A stretch of DNA of 40,931 nt from Euryarchaeota archaeon UBA40 (lineage in GTDB: Archaea > Thermoplasmatota > Poseidoniia > Poseidoniales > Thalassarchaeaceae): contig DAYJ01000044.1 in NCBI GenBank assembly GCA_002506875.1, forward strand, positions 1-40,931, given 5' to 3'. A model generated the notes under the pieces. The model did not search any database. It saw only the letters and a list, made by a program, of their open reading frames with translations, and had not been told where the DNA came from. Shown piece after piece: positions 33,899-40,931 of the stretch. A program made the position numbers and the translations under genes. Position 1 is the first letter of the stretch; the number at the start of each line of letters is the position of its first letter.

Positions 33899-34957
33899 AT
33901 GGACCAGAGCGGCGCTTTCTGCATCGTCTGTGCATCTCCACCGCCCCTCACCACTGAACGGTTGTGCGAAGATTGCTTTCGAAAACGGAACCATCTATCC
34001 GATCTCCCAGAACGAATCCAACAGACACGATGCCCCAGTTGTCTAAAAATCCAGGTCGAGGGACGCTTCTCTCGCGTCTCCGAGGAGGACCTAATGCAAC
34101 AGAGAGTTGTCGAGGCACTACGTGTCCATCCTGATGCTACAGATATTGAGATGGACCTGCATGCTGAACCAATCGATGACCGGACAACCCGATTGAACTT
34201 GGAACTGAAAGGAACCATTCAGGGATTCATCTTCGAATCCCTACACGAAACCTTGCTCCAGACGTCCAATGGAGTATGCTTGCCATGCACACGAAAGGCA
34301 GGAGCCTACTTTGAAGGTACCATGCAACTGAGATCCGCCGGTCGCCGCCTCGATGAGGGAGAGATTGCGAATCTGCGGGCAAGCCTTGACACCATGTTGG
34401 AGGAAATCGGAGACGAACCGATGTTCTTCATCACCAACGAGGGGCCCGTCAAGGGTGGATGGGACATGCAGGTTGGTTCCAAAGCAATGGCACGTATGTG
34501 GGCGAAACGCTTAGTCGCGTCTCATGGGGGGCGTATCAAGGAAACATCCTCCGTAGTTGGTCACAAAGATGGAGTCGACGTTACCCGGTTGACTGTACTC
34601 TATCGAAAACCGGCCTACGCCCTGGGCGACGTAATTGGATTCGATGGGAGGAAATGGAGAGTAGATACGTGGACAAAAGACGGCCCCATTCTGAAGGCTC
34701 TTGACAATCTAGAACGAACTGGTACAACCTGGAGATCCTTGGAAAAATGCACGGTGTTATCACGTATGCAAGAGCATCACATAGTGGAAATACTCCGCAA
34801 GGATGACTCAGCCTTCGACTTCATGGACCCTCACGACTACAGCATGCGTACCATAGGAAATCCCTACGATATGGATGCCGATGCAATCAGTGTTCGCATC
34901 TGTTTGATAGACGGCGAATGGCAGTCACTACCCAGAGTCCGAGTGGATGGAGTGTGA
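33899..34957 (+). CDS. NMD3-family 60S/50S subunit export or assembly factor
   Basis: This 352-residue protein belongs to the NMD3 family. In eukaryotes it escorts the 60S ribosomal subunit out of the nucleus; the archaeal members are thought to act in large-subunit assembly. The N-terminal zinc modules are visible: FCIVCASPP (Cys 8, 11), RLCEDCF (about Cys 23, 26), RCPSCLKIQ (about Cys 45, 48) and, further on, GVCLPCTRKAG. The middle has the NMD3 pattern ERIQQ...VEGRFSRVSEEDL and GWDMQVGSKAMARMWAKRLVASHGGRIKETSSVVGHKDG (in outline), and the end is a beta-rich OB/SH3-like region. Domain order and length agree with archaeal NMD3. The ATG sits 48 bp after the CcmD-like stop; a separate promoter is not obvious. 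The C-terminus overlaps the isomerase start by 40 bp. Confidence 0.88.
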   Translation: MDQSGAFCIVCASPPPLTTERLCEDCFRKRNHLSDLPERIQQTRCPSCLKIQVEGRFSRVSEEDLMQQRVVEALRVHPDATDIEMDLHAEPIDDRTTRLNLELKGTIQGFIFESLHETLLQTSNGVCLPCTRKAGAYFEGTMQLRSAGRRLDEGEIANLRASLDTMLEEIGDEPMFFITNEGPVKGGWDMQVGSKAMARMWAKRLVASHGGRIKETSSVVGHKDGVDVTRLTVLYRKPAYALGDVIGFDGRKWRVDTWTKDGPILKALDNLERTGTTWRSLEKCTVLSRMQEHHIVEILRKDDSAFDFMDPHDYSMRTIGNPYDMDADAISVRICLIDGEWQSLPRVRVDGV

Positions 34958-36018
34958 TTAGGTTGAACGAGGACGCTCAAATCACGGAACAAATCGAAAA
35001 TTTAGACCCATCCGACATGGTAGGTTGGACCCGCCGATTCCCTGGAGCATTGAAAACCGCAATAACTCGAGACATCGGAATCGATACGGATCAGGACTGG
35101 TCAGGTGTCCTCTTCCTTGGAGTAGGTGGATCAGGAGCCGGCGGAATGATGCTCTGCAACATGGTAGACCAAGCAGGCGGCCTACCATTCGTCAGCTGGA
35201 AGGACTACGGCCTCCCCTCTTGGTGGGGGCCCGAATGGCTAGTCATCGCGACCTCCTACTCAGGGAATACAGAAGAGACACTGACGGGTGTAAGGGATGC
35301 TCTGGAAGAAGGTGGAACCGTAATTGGGATATCATCAGGGGGGACTCTGCAAGACATACTCGAGAATCAGGATGGGGCAATGTGGATTGATGTACCTGCT
35401 GGCCAGCCACCACGTAGCGCAGTTGGCCATATCTTCGGAACGCAAGTGAATCTGTGTTGGTCTCTCGGTCTACTCCCTCGGATGGAGGAGGAAGCACTCG
35501 ACGCCATGCTGGCGCGAATGGAGGCACTACGAGATCGTCTAGATCTCATCGGAGGTGATGGATCAATGATGGGTATCGCTCGAGAACTACAGGGTCAACG
35601 TTTGCAGATTATGTCAGCACCATCTCTTGGAGCGATGGGGTACCGATGTAGAACCCAACTTAACGAGAACTCCGGTCTTCTAGCAACCGCATCAATCCTT
35701 CCTGAACTACACCACAACGAAATCGTTGCATGGGGCGACGAAGAAATGCAGAAAGATGTTCAGATTCTTCTTTTCGTTTGGAACGGAATGCATGACCGAG
35801 TGGGGCTCCGAGTAGAATGGACCCTTGATACTCTACAAGATGTCCCCATCCACGTTCTGGACTGTTCAGGAGATTCACTTCTCGAAGCCATACTATTCGG
35901 TGCGCATTTGAGTGATTGGTTGAGTATCGCATGCGCGCTTCTTCGAGGTAAGGATCCGACGGGCATTGGCCCGATTAACAATCTAAAATCCCACCTCTCC
36001 AATATCCCAATGGATTAG
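34918..36018 (+). CDS. Bifunctional phosphoglucose/phosphomannose isomerase
   Basis: This SIS-domain enzyme interconverts glucose 6-phosphate or mannose 6-phosphate with fructose 6-phosphate, feeding sugar-nucleotide synthesis. It has 366 residues. Marks are GVLFLGVGGSGAGG, the SIS phosphosugar-binding ATSYSGNTEETL, GQPPRSAVGHIFGTQ, and the archaeal-type catalytic region TQLNENSGLLATASILPELHHNEIVAWGDEEMQ (in outline), with the H-N-E-I-V motif. The ATG at 34918 overlaps the NMD3 gene by 40 bp. A GTG at 34954 (overlapping the NMD3 stop by 4 bp, preceded by a weak GGATGGAG) would start right at the family's normal N-terminus and is a good alternative. It converges on the M23-like gene with a 4-bp stop overlap. 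Confidence 0.92.
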   Translation: MAVTTQSPSGWSVIRLNEDAQITEQIENLDPSDMVGWTRRFPGALKTAITRDIGIDTDQDWSGVLFLGVGGSGAGGMMLCNMVDQAGGLPFVSWKDYGLPSWWGPEWLVIATSYSGNTEETLTGVRDALEEGGTVIGISSGGTLQDILENQDGAMWIDVPAGQPPRSAVGHIFGTQVNLCWSLGLLPRMEEEALDAMLARMEALRDRLDLIGGDGSMMGIARELQGQRLQIMSAPSLGAMGYRCRTQLNENSGLLATASILPELHHNEIVAWGDEEMQKDVQILLFVWNGMHDRVGLRVEWTLDTLQDVPIHVLDCSGDSLLEAILFGAHLSDWLSIACALLRGKDPTGIGPINNLKSHLSNIPMD

Positions 36019-36596
36019 TAGAGAGACCCTAAAACGTGCCTCGGATCAGGGAACACCGATAGTGCCCAATCCCTTTCATCAGGATGAACAACGCCAGGTA
36101 GGTCATGATTTTCAGGCTCAATCAAGCTCAATTGAACATGGACATGTGGTGGCCATCCACCGTTTTCAGATTCATCTCCAAAACGACCGATTACCTCGCC
36201 TGCACGAATCTTTGTTCCCTTCTCGACACCAATCGTTGAGGCTTCATCGAGATGACCAAAAAGGGCCCAAACATCTGTGCCATCAATCCGATGGTACATG
36301 ATAACAGTGTGACCATAATCGCCATCCTCAGCATTGTATCCCACTGCATGGATTACACCATCCATGAATGCATGTACGGGAGTTCCAACAGGTCCGCCGA
36401 GGTCAATTCCGACATGGAGGGTTCGACCATCTGAAAATAGATCAGTGGTGTATATCCCTCGAATCTCATCATACCTACCAACTGTCCAGATTGAATCCGG
36501 TGAACCATAGGGGGTAGAAGTTGACAGGTCCAATACTACAGGAGCCTCGGGGAAGTTAACCACAGGGCTGTAGGACTCGGATCGCCAATTGACCAT
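36015..36596 (-). CDS. M23-family metallopeptidase homologue without signal peptide
   Basis: This 193-residue protein has the LytM/M23 zinc fold. Metal ligands are visible as His 61 and Asp 65 in LHVGIDLGGPVGTPVHA, and His 151 and His 153 in GGWPPHVHVQ; His 115 in ALFGHLDE is the general active-site His. The G-D-E-x-E-N-G-G-W-P-P-H motif and the C-terminal VVHPDERDWALSVFPDPRHVLG strongly resemble the M23 segment that bacteria carry fused between a kinase-like and an aminotransferase class III domain. There is no signal peptide or membrane helix, so a cytosolic role is likely and cell-wall hydrolysis is not. The longer frame (TTG at 36704) is rejected because its first 36 residues would fall in the opposite gene's promoter. 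It converges on the isomerase gene. Confidence 0.82.
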   Translation of the reverse strand: MVNWRSESYSPVVNFPEAPVVLDLSTSTPYGSPDSIWTVGRYDEIRGIYTTDLFSDGRTLHVGIDLGGPVGTPVHAFMDGVIHAVGYNAEDGDYGHTVIMYHRIDGTDVWALFGHLDEASTIGVEKGTKIRAGEVIGRFGDESENGGWPPHVHVQLSLIEPENHDLPGVVHPDERDWALSVFPDPRHVLGSLY

Positions 36597-36602
36597 GAAC
36601 AC

Positions 36603-36638
36603 CTGAGGTAGGGAATCCGCTATGAGGGTCCTCCTCAG
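36603..36638. promoter_or_regulatory. Nested inverted repeats in the divergent gap
   Basis: CTGAGG (36603-36608) and CCTCAG (36633-36638) form a 6-bp inverted repeat with a smaller GAGG/CCTC stem (36624-36627 and 36630-36633) inside. It lies in the 107-bp gap between the M23-like start and the GT-C-like start, on the M23 leader side. A TTAATT near 36683-36688 is the only TATA-like stretch there. Confidence 0.25.
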
Positions 36639-36703
36639 AACAGGGGTAGGGTGGGCGCATCGAATCCCTCGCGATTCTTCTCTTAATTGCGCCCTGCCTC
36701 TCA

Positions 36704-38893
36704 ATGGCAGACCGTTTACATTCTATCCTCGATGGAGGTCGGGATGCTAAATCCCGGATTCTAACGGTGCCCGCAATCTCTATGCTCCTAATGTTGACGA
36801 TTGTTGGCTCAAACATCCTATTGATCGGTCGACTTAGTATCCCAGCCATCCTGATTCTCTGTATTGCCTGTGAATTAGGTCTACGATGGCTCATGATGAA
36901 AGCCAGTTGCTCGATTCAAATACCAGAATGGGAATTCTCAAATGACGATTTGTGGGTATTGGCCATCGCTGTAATTGGGGCGTTAGCATTGATGACCCCA
37001 CACCTCCTCTTCCGAGAACCATTGGGCATAGATTGGATTGGATTCGCATCTATTGCTGAAGCATACGCATCCACTGGAACTGCGACCATGGTTGGACCTA
37101 CTGATGGAAGTTGGTTATATCCTCCAGCAGTCCCCGGAACTGCTGCTACTCTAATGGTCATCACAGGCATCGAATCACATCGCGCCATTTCCCTATTAGG
37201 GCATCTCGGCATCGCCCTACTATGTGCAGGCCTCGCCGGAACTATGGGTAGAAACAGAGCTAGTGGAGCGATGCTCGTTGCCGTCGTCCTAGGCGCTGGA
37301 ATCTTCGCCAAGAGTATCGATTCAGGACACCCGACAATCCTCTCTCTACTACCCCTTATTCCCCTCCTTCTGTTAATCCTAAGTCCACGGGAAAATCGCA
37401 ACAAACTTTGGCCATTGATTGCATTCTTATGCATTGCTTCCGCCTTTACTATTCACCCAACAGGAGGAATCTATTCGACCCTGCTTCTACTCGCGGATCA
37501 GGTTCACGAGAGTGTCTTCAAGACCAAAGATATGCGAGCGTTTCTTGGTTGGGCGATTACCGTTGGATTAGGATGGATTATCGTAAATGGGTTTCTCAAT
37601 AGTTTGGTAACAGGCCCACTTACTGCTGAATACGGATGGCAAGGCGGAGGCCACTTGCTCCGATGGAACATGCCTCTTCTTCTGGTGGCCTTATGGGGAT
37701 TCAAGCGAGGTCACCAATCAATGGAAACCCGAATCCTCATGGCATGGTTCATTCTTCTCTGGTTATCAAGCCTCATCCATCTCTTAATCGGCCTCGAGGG
37801 GTCAACTTTCCTTACTGTGAGTGCTCTTGTTCTCTACAGTATGGCAATGCACGGATTCCACATCCCGCTCGCTTGCCTTGCAGCATTCGCACTCTCTCCA
37901 AACCCCAATGGTTGGTTCCAACGGCGAGACACAATGGAGATAGTCCCACTTCCAAATCCGATCTCTCCGCAAATCCTCCACACATGTTTCGCAATAGGGG
38001 GAGTCCTCCTACTGTTCACTCTCGCTTGGTTTGGCTCCTTGACAAACCATCCTGAACTATGGGCTCGCACCGAAGGAGATGCAGAGTTACAATCTTCATT
38101 GGACCTTCCAGAAGGAAGCCTCGTCTACATCGAGAATCGTCCTTGGGGCCATGTAATTGGAATGGATGCTGACACCCAACGGACCGCTCATCCTCGCGTA
38201 GGCATTACGATTGTGGAAGAGAGCATACACAACATGGTACACAATTCCATCGTGTGGGATGATACGGATCGAATATCCGAACTCGGCGTGACTCATGCAA
38301 TCTCAAGTCCAAGAGGGGAAATCGGCTTCCATCTTGCCAAATCGGACCATTGGTCAATCGAACAAGAAATTGATGGGAGCCGGCTCTGGACATTTCATTC
38401 AGAACCGACGATAGAATCTACTCTCTCCCACACAATACATCCAATCAACTCGGTTGGTTGCAATGATGGCTGTGAATGGCGTTCTTCCCCTTGGACAAAC
38501 CTGTATCCATGGAGGGTTACAACAGTCACAGAAGAGCGAGCTTTCCTAACGACCGGGGGTGTAGATGAGACAATCGAAATCGCTGAATCATTCAATTCAG
38601 ATTCAGCTAGGATCACCGTGATTCTCGAAGCAAACCCAGGAGTTATTATCACACTGGAAGTCAATTCTGGAGGTAACACCTCAACGGTGAAGCAAACGAT
38701 GGAGGGGCGGTTGACCACAATCACAACCATCGCAGAGATAAATGACAACGAAACGCTCTCAGTCCGCATCCGAGCAGACACACCAGAAGGGGTATGGTTG
38801 AACCCTCAAGGCATCTCAGGTAGAGGTGATCGAATCATTGACATGAATGGAGCATGGATTCATTGGATTGAAGTTCAGGAGGACCTCACATGA
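36704..38893 (+). CDS. Polytopic membrane protein, GT-C-like glycosyltransferase candidate
   Basis: The protein has 729 residues with about eleven to twelve membrane helices in the first 445, then a soluble, probably external beta-rich domain (about 450-729). The early extracytoplasmic loop holds FREPLGIDWIGFASIAEAYA with Asp 110, the place where GT-C enzymes such as ArnT/PMT-type carry their catalytic acidic residue. VGPTDGSWLYPPAVPGTAATLM follows, in outline. The C-terminal domain has two Cys in GCNDGCEW. It overlaps the GT2 gene by 4 bp (ATGA), which links it to lipid-sugar transfer. I do not see the WWDYG motif of oligosaccharyltransferases. A lipid-linked-sugar-dependent transferase is the best guess; a flippase-like or unknown membrane protein remains possible. 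Confidence 0.7.
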   Translation: MADRLHSILDGGRDAKSRILTVPAISMLLMLTIVGSNILLIGRLSIPAILILCIACELGLRWLMMKASCSIQIPEWEFSNDDLWVLAIAVIGALALMTPHLLFREPLGIDWIGFASIAEAYASTGTATMVGPTDGSWLYPPAVPGTAATLMVITGIESHRAISLLGHLGIALLCAGLAGTMGRNRASGAMLVAVVLGAGIFAKSIDSGHPTILSLLPLIPLLLLILSPRENRNKLWPLIAFLCIASAFTIHPTGGIYSTLLLLADQVHESVFKTKDMRAFLGWAITVGLGWIIVNGFLNSLVTGPLTAEYGWQGGGHLLRWNMPLLLVALWGFKRGHQSMETRILMAWFILLWLSSLIHLLIGLEGSTFLTVSALVLYSMAMHGFHIPLACLAAFALSPNPNGWFQRRDTMEIVPLPNPISPQILHTCFAIGGVLLLFTLAWFGSLTNHPELWARTEGDAELQSSLDLPEGSLVYIENRPWGHVIGMDADTQRTAHPRVGITIVEESIHNMVHNSIVWDDTDRISELGVTHAISSPRGEIGFHLAKSDHWSIEQEIDGSRLWTFHSEPTIESTLSHTIHPINSVGCNDGCEWRSSPWTNLYPWRVTTVTEERAFLTTGGVDETIEIAESFNSDSARITVILEANPGVIITLEVNSGGNTSTVKQTMEGRLTTITTIAEINDNETLSVRIRADTPEGVWLNPQGISGRGDRIIDMNGAWIHWIEVQEDLT

Positions 38894-39600
38894 GAGGACT
38901 GACATTACTCCTCCCAACACTGGATGAAGCAGAGTCTCTCGCCAGTGTGATTGGACGGATTCCCCGGGATACTATCGAGAGCGCAGGATATCGACTCAGA
39001 GTTGTTGTTGTTGATGGGGGTTCGACTGACGGAACCAAGCAAATCGCTCAATCACTAGATTGTGAGACTATTCAGCAAGCAGGCGGCCGAGGAAAAGGAA
39101 ATGGCTTACGAGAAGCGTTCCAACACTTCATGCAAACGGAGGATGAACTTCTAGTCCTCATGGATGCAGACGGGACTTACCGTCCAGAGGAAATTGCAGG
39201 TTTCTTGGAACACCTCAGGCCCCCAGATGTTGAAATCGTAATCGGATCGCGAATGAAGGGTGTAATTGGACCTGGCGCCATGACGAGACGGAACTACGTG
39301 GGAAATCAAATCCTAACATGGCTAGCTGTCGTCCTCTATAGCCGCTACGTCTCTGATTTATGCACCGGATATTGGGCATTCAAACGCTCTGCAATTGAAA
39401 AGATGCGACTGAATTCGACCGGATTCGAGATTGAAGCGGAGATGTACACTTCTGCAGTTCACGAAAAGATCAACATGACAGAAATACCAATTCATTATGA
39501 CCCGCGGATCGGCCAATCGAAGCTTGGTTCAATTCGTGATGGAATCCGCATAGCGATGAAACTACTCAAGCGCCGATTCATCCGTCAACCACGATCATGA
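38890..39600 (+). CDS. GT2-family dolichyl-phosphate sugar transferase (DPM1/AglJ-like)
   Basis: This 236-residue cytosolic-face glycosyltransferase probably loads a sugar from a nucleotide donor onto dolichyl phosphate. It has LLLPTLDEAESL (family N-terminus), VVVVDGGSTDGTK, AGGRGKGNGLREAF, the metal-binding D-A-D in VLMDADGTYRPEEI (92-94), VIGSRMKG, RRNYVGNQILTWL and DLCTGYWAFKRSAIEKM. No C-terminal membrane helices are seen, as in DPM1-type rather than GtrA-fused forms. AGGAGG lies 7 nt before the ATG inside the end of the GT-C-like gene. The two overlap by 4 bp and are almost surely cotranscribed. The donor sugar is unknown (mannose, glucose or a hexuronate). Confidence 0.9.
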   Translation: MRGLTLLLPTLDEAESLASVIGRIPRDTIESAGYRLRVVVVDGGSTDGTKQIAQSLDCETIQQAGGRGKGNGLREAFQHFMQTEDELLVLMDADGTYRPEEIAGFLEHLRPPDVEIVIGSRMKGVIGPGAMTRRNYVGNQILTWLAVVLYSRYVSDLCTGYWAFKRSAIEKMRLNSTGFEIEAEMYTSAVHEKINMTEIPIHYDPRIGQSKLGSIRDGIRIAMKLLKRRFIRQPRS

Positions 39601-40521
39601 AACTAGTGAACGGAGGCCATCCGTGAAATTCATCTGCGCAGACCAGCCCAATGCATCCATCAAGGCCTCTGAAGTTCCACTACTGTGCAGTATATCGCCC
39701 TCACGTGGAGGATTGAATCTAACAATTGGTGAGATGCCAATTACATCTCCAAAGGCTTCAATCGTCTCGAGTAAGGTTCTAGTCTGCCCAGAACAGACAT
39801 TGAGGGCTTTGGCATGTACTGGTGATTCTGTACCCTCCTGTTCTAATGACTCAAGAACCATCGCGAACGCTTGAACAACATCAGAGATATGAACAAAATC
39901 ACGAGTTTGTGACCCATCACCAAAAACGGTTAACGACTCCTGGTTACGCAAGCGCTCACTGAAGATGGTGAGTACCCCACTGTATGGTGAATCGATTGGC
40001 TGACCTATACCATAGACATTGAACAGGCGCAGCGCGCATGCGCCGACATCCACTCTACCAATTATGGCTGACTCTGCAGCCTGCTTATCGAGACCGTATA
40101 CTCCTATTGGGGCGATTGGATGAGATTCAGAAATGGGTAGAAACTCTGGCATCCCGTAAAGAGCTGAAGTGGATGCATGGACCATCGCGACAACCCCTGC
40201 CTTAGCAGCCTCATCGAAGAGATTGATTGCAGCACGTTGATTCACCCGCTCACTGAGGGATGGGTCTCCCTCGCAACGAGGTACAGAAGCGATTGCAGCA
40301 AGATGTATCAGAGCACTGCAATCCTCCAATGCTTCAGATCGAAATACAGGATCAGCAACGTCTCCTACGATGAACCGGACATTTGGATCTCCATCGATTA
40401 TCTGGCCAGTAGATAGATCATCAAGGACAGTAACCATTCGGCCCTTGCTCAAGAGGAGTTTGACCAGATGTCTACCGATGAAACCCCCTCCCCCAGTGAC
40501 GAGAACCCGGTTCCCTCCCAT
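39595..40521 (-). CDS. NAD-dependent sugar-nucleotide epimerase (GalE-like extended SDR)
   Basis: This 308-residue enzyme shows NAD-binding VLVTGGGGFIGRHL (7-20), TVLDDLSTGQ, the GDVADP pattern, LIHLAAIASVPRCEGDP, STSALYG (Ser 117-Ser 119) and YGLDK with catalytic Tyr 142 and Lys 146, followed by LRLFNVYGIGQP. It resembles UDP-glucose 4-epimerase and related UDP-GlcNAc epimerases. The ATG at 40521 is at the Rossmann strand start; the longer frame to 40599 adds 26 Ser/Arg-rich residues and is rejected. A minus-strand AATTTTC box (about 40547-40553) lies about 26-30 bp upstream, fitting a leaderless mRNA. Its end overlaps the GT2 stop by 6 bp. It likely supplies sugar donors to the neighbouring glycosylation genes. 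Confidence 0.9.
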   Translation of the reverse strand: MGGNRVLVTGGGGFIGRHLVKLLLSKGRMVTVLDDLSTGQIIDGDPNVRFIVGDVADPVFRSEALEDCSALIHLAAIASVPRCEGDPSLSERVNQRAAINLFDEAAKAGVVAMVHASTSALYGMPEFLPISESHPIAPIGVYGLDKQAAESAIIGRVDVGACALRLFNVYGIGQPIDSPYSGVLTIFSERLRNQESLTVFGDGSQTRDFVHISDVVQAFAMVLESLEQEGTESPVHAKALNVCSGQTRTLLETIEAFGDVIGISPIVRFNPPREGDILHSSGTSEALMDALGWSAQMNFTDGLRSLVS

Positions 40522-40591
40522 GTTTCTGGAATCACTATCTATGCTGATGAAAATTTGGTAGGAGTTTGGATACCGATGAGGACTTGAGCGA

Positions 40592-40634
40592 CGATTCAAT
40601 AATCGCAGTATGACACGCCGAAGATAGGGGAAGG
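40592..40634 (+). promoter_or_regulatory. Promoter and ribosome site of asd
   Basis: CGATT-CAAT-AATCG (40592-40605) is a small inverted repeat containing the TATA-like TTCAATAAT. A start of transcription about 26 bp later would give a short leader holding GGGGAAGG (40627-40634), 3 nt before the GTG start. The other half of the gap is the epimerase promoter. Confidence 0.4.
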
Positions 40635-40637
40635 TTC

Positions 40638-40931
40638 GTGGGAGAGGGTGTTGGAGTTATTCTTCTCGGGGCTGGAGGCCTTGTTGCTCAACGTATCCAA
40701 GAACGTCTTGCTTCTCATCCGTTGTTCCGACTAGAGGTAGTTGCTGGCTCCCCTAACACCGCTGGTCGCCGACTGACTGACCTCAAGTGGGACTTAGATT
40801 CACCTCGCCCAATCAATCTCGATCATGTCGTAATATCAATGAAGGAACTACTGGATGCCTATGATCCAAAGAAGACCCCTGTCGCTTTCAGTACGCTTCC
40901 ATCGGATATCGCTGCTGAGGTTGAGCCTGCT
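40638..40931 (+). CDS. asd: Aspartate-semialdehyde dehydrogenase, archaeal type (3' end outside window)
   Basis: This enzyme reduces aspartyl phosphate to aspartate semialdehyde on the path to lysine, threonine and methionine. Only the first 98 codons are present. The GTG start is set by the only in-frame start after a stop at 40611 and by the GGGGAAGG ribosome site. The Rossmann loop reads LLGAGGLVAQRI (the family usually has G-A-T-G-M-V-G-Q), then LASHPLFRLEVVAGS, AGRRLTDLKWDLD and the conserved VAFSTLPSDIAAEVEP, which is typical of the archaeal/fungal branch. The active-site Cys lies beyond the window. The change of T-G-M-V-G to G-G-L-V-A in the NADP loop is a small oddity. Confidence 0.85.
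   Translation, partial: MGEGVGVILLGAGGLVAQRIQERLASHPLFRLEVVAGSPNTAGRRLTDLKWDLDSPRPINLDHVVISMKELLDAYDPKKTPVAFSTLPSDIAAEVEPA

Noticed and set aside
36597..36704. Longer start (TTG) for the M23-like gene
   Set aside because: It would place 36 unconserved residues across the start of the opposite gene and leaves no room for either promoter.

Overview
The window reads as a chromosomal segment of a free-living euryarchaeon, most likely a marine planktonic one related to Marine Group II/III (Ca. Poseidoniia). This is an inference from gene content, not from a marker tree. Archaeal signals are an NMD3-type ribosome export/assembly factor, an archaeal-type aspartate-semialdehyde dehydrogenase, a helix-hairpin-helix MutS-like ATPase, a KaiC-like ATPase, an aconitase-X protein that fits the archaeal mevalonate route, and a bifunctional phosphoglucose/phosphomannose isomerase. 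Many large secreted or membrane-anchored proteins (lipoproteins with Asp-box or FG-GAP repeats, a giant subtilase, a lamin-tail amidohydrolase) fit a heterotroph that degrades proteins and polymers. Coding density is very high: no gap exceeds about 125 bp, and several convergent genes overlap at their stops. I see no tRNA, rRNA, CRISPR array, insertion sequence or integrase.

Layout. 0-14.3 kb: cysteinyl-tRNA synthetase (5' end cut by the window), a membrane-anchored amidohydrolase, an Asp-box lipoprotein, a MutS-like ATPase paired with isoleucyl-tRNA synthetase, an FG-GAP lipoprotein and glutamine-dependent NAD synthetase. 14.3-22.1 kb: a metal region. A znuABC-type ABC importer on the minus strand has a binding protein hugely expanded by His/Asp-rich repeats and two EF-hand loops. 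It is divergent from a NikR-like ribbon-helix-helix regulator that heads a plus-strand run of fused aconitase X, a sugar-nucleotide epimerase and a DtxR-family regulator. 22.1-31.5 kb: Maf-type nucleotide pyrophosphatase, KaiC-like ATPase, GlmS, a 1665-residue membrane subtilase and a rhomboid protease; both proteases end in a zinc ribbon. 31.6-33.9 kb: a compact cytochrome c maturation cluster (fused CcmA-CcmB, CcmC, and a 58-residue CcmD-like protein). 33.9-36.6 kb: NMD3, sugar-phosphate isomerase and a cytosolic M23-type peptidase homologue. 36.7-40.5 kb: a surface-glycosylation module (polytopic GT-C-like protein, DPM1-like GT2 and an extended SDR epimerase). 40.6 kb to the end: the start of asd.

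Functional threads. GlmS, the phosphosugar isomerase, two epimerases, the GT2 and the GT-C-like protein could together supply and attach sugars to the many secreted proteins. The ABC importer, NikR-like protein and DtxR-like protein form a metal-homeostasis unit whose shared 64-bp promoter carries an AT-rich dyad over both presumed TATA boxes. Signals for translation starts are mixed. Several genes have strong Shine-Dalgarno sequences (two of them decide TTG starts), while others show only an AT-rich box about 26 bp upstream and may be leaderless.

The most unusual items are the EF-hand/His-rich metal-binding protein with its NikR-like partner, the two adjacent zinc-ribbon-tailed membrane proteases, the fused aconitase X, and the stand-alone M23 homologue without a signal peptide.
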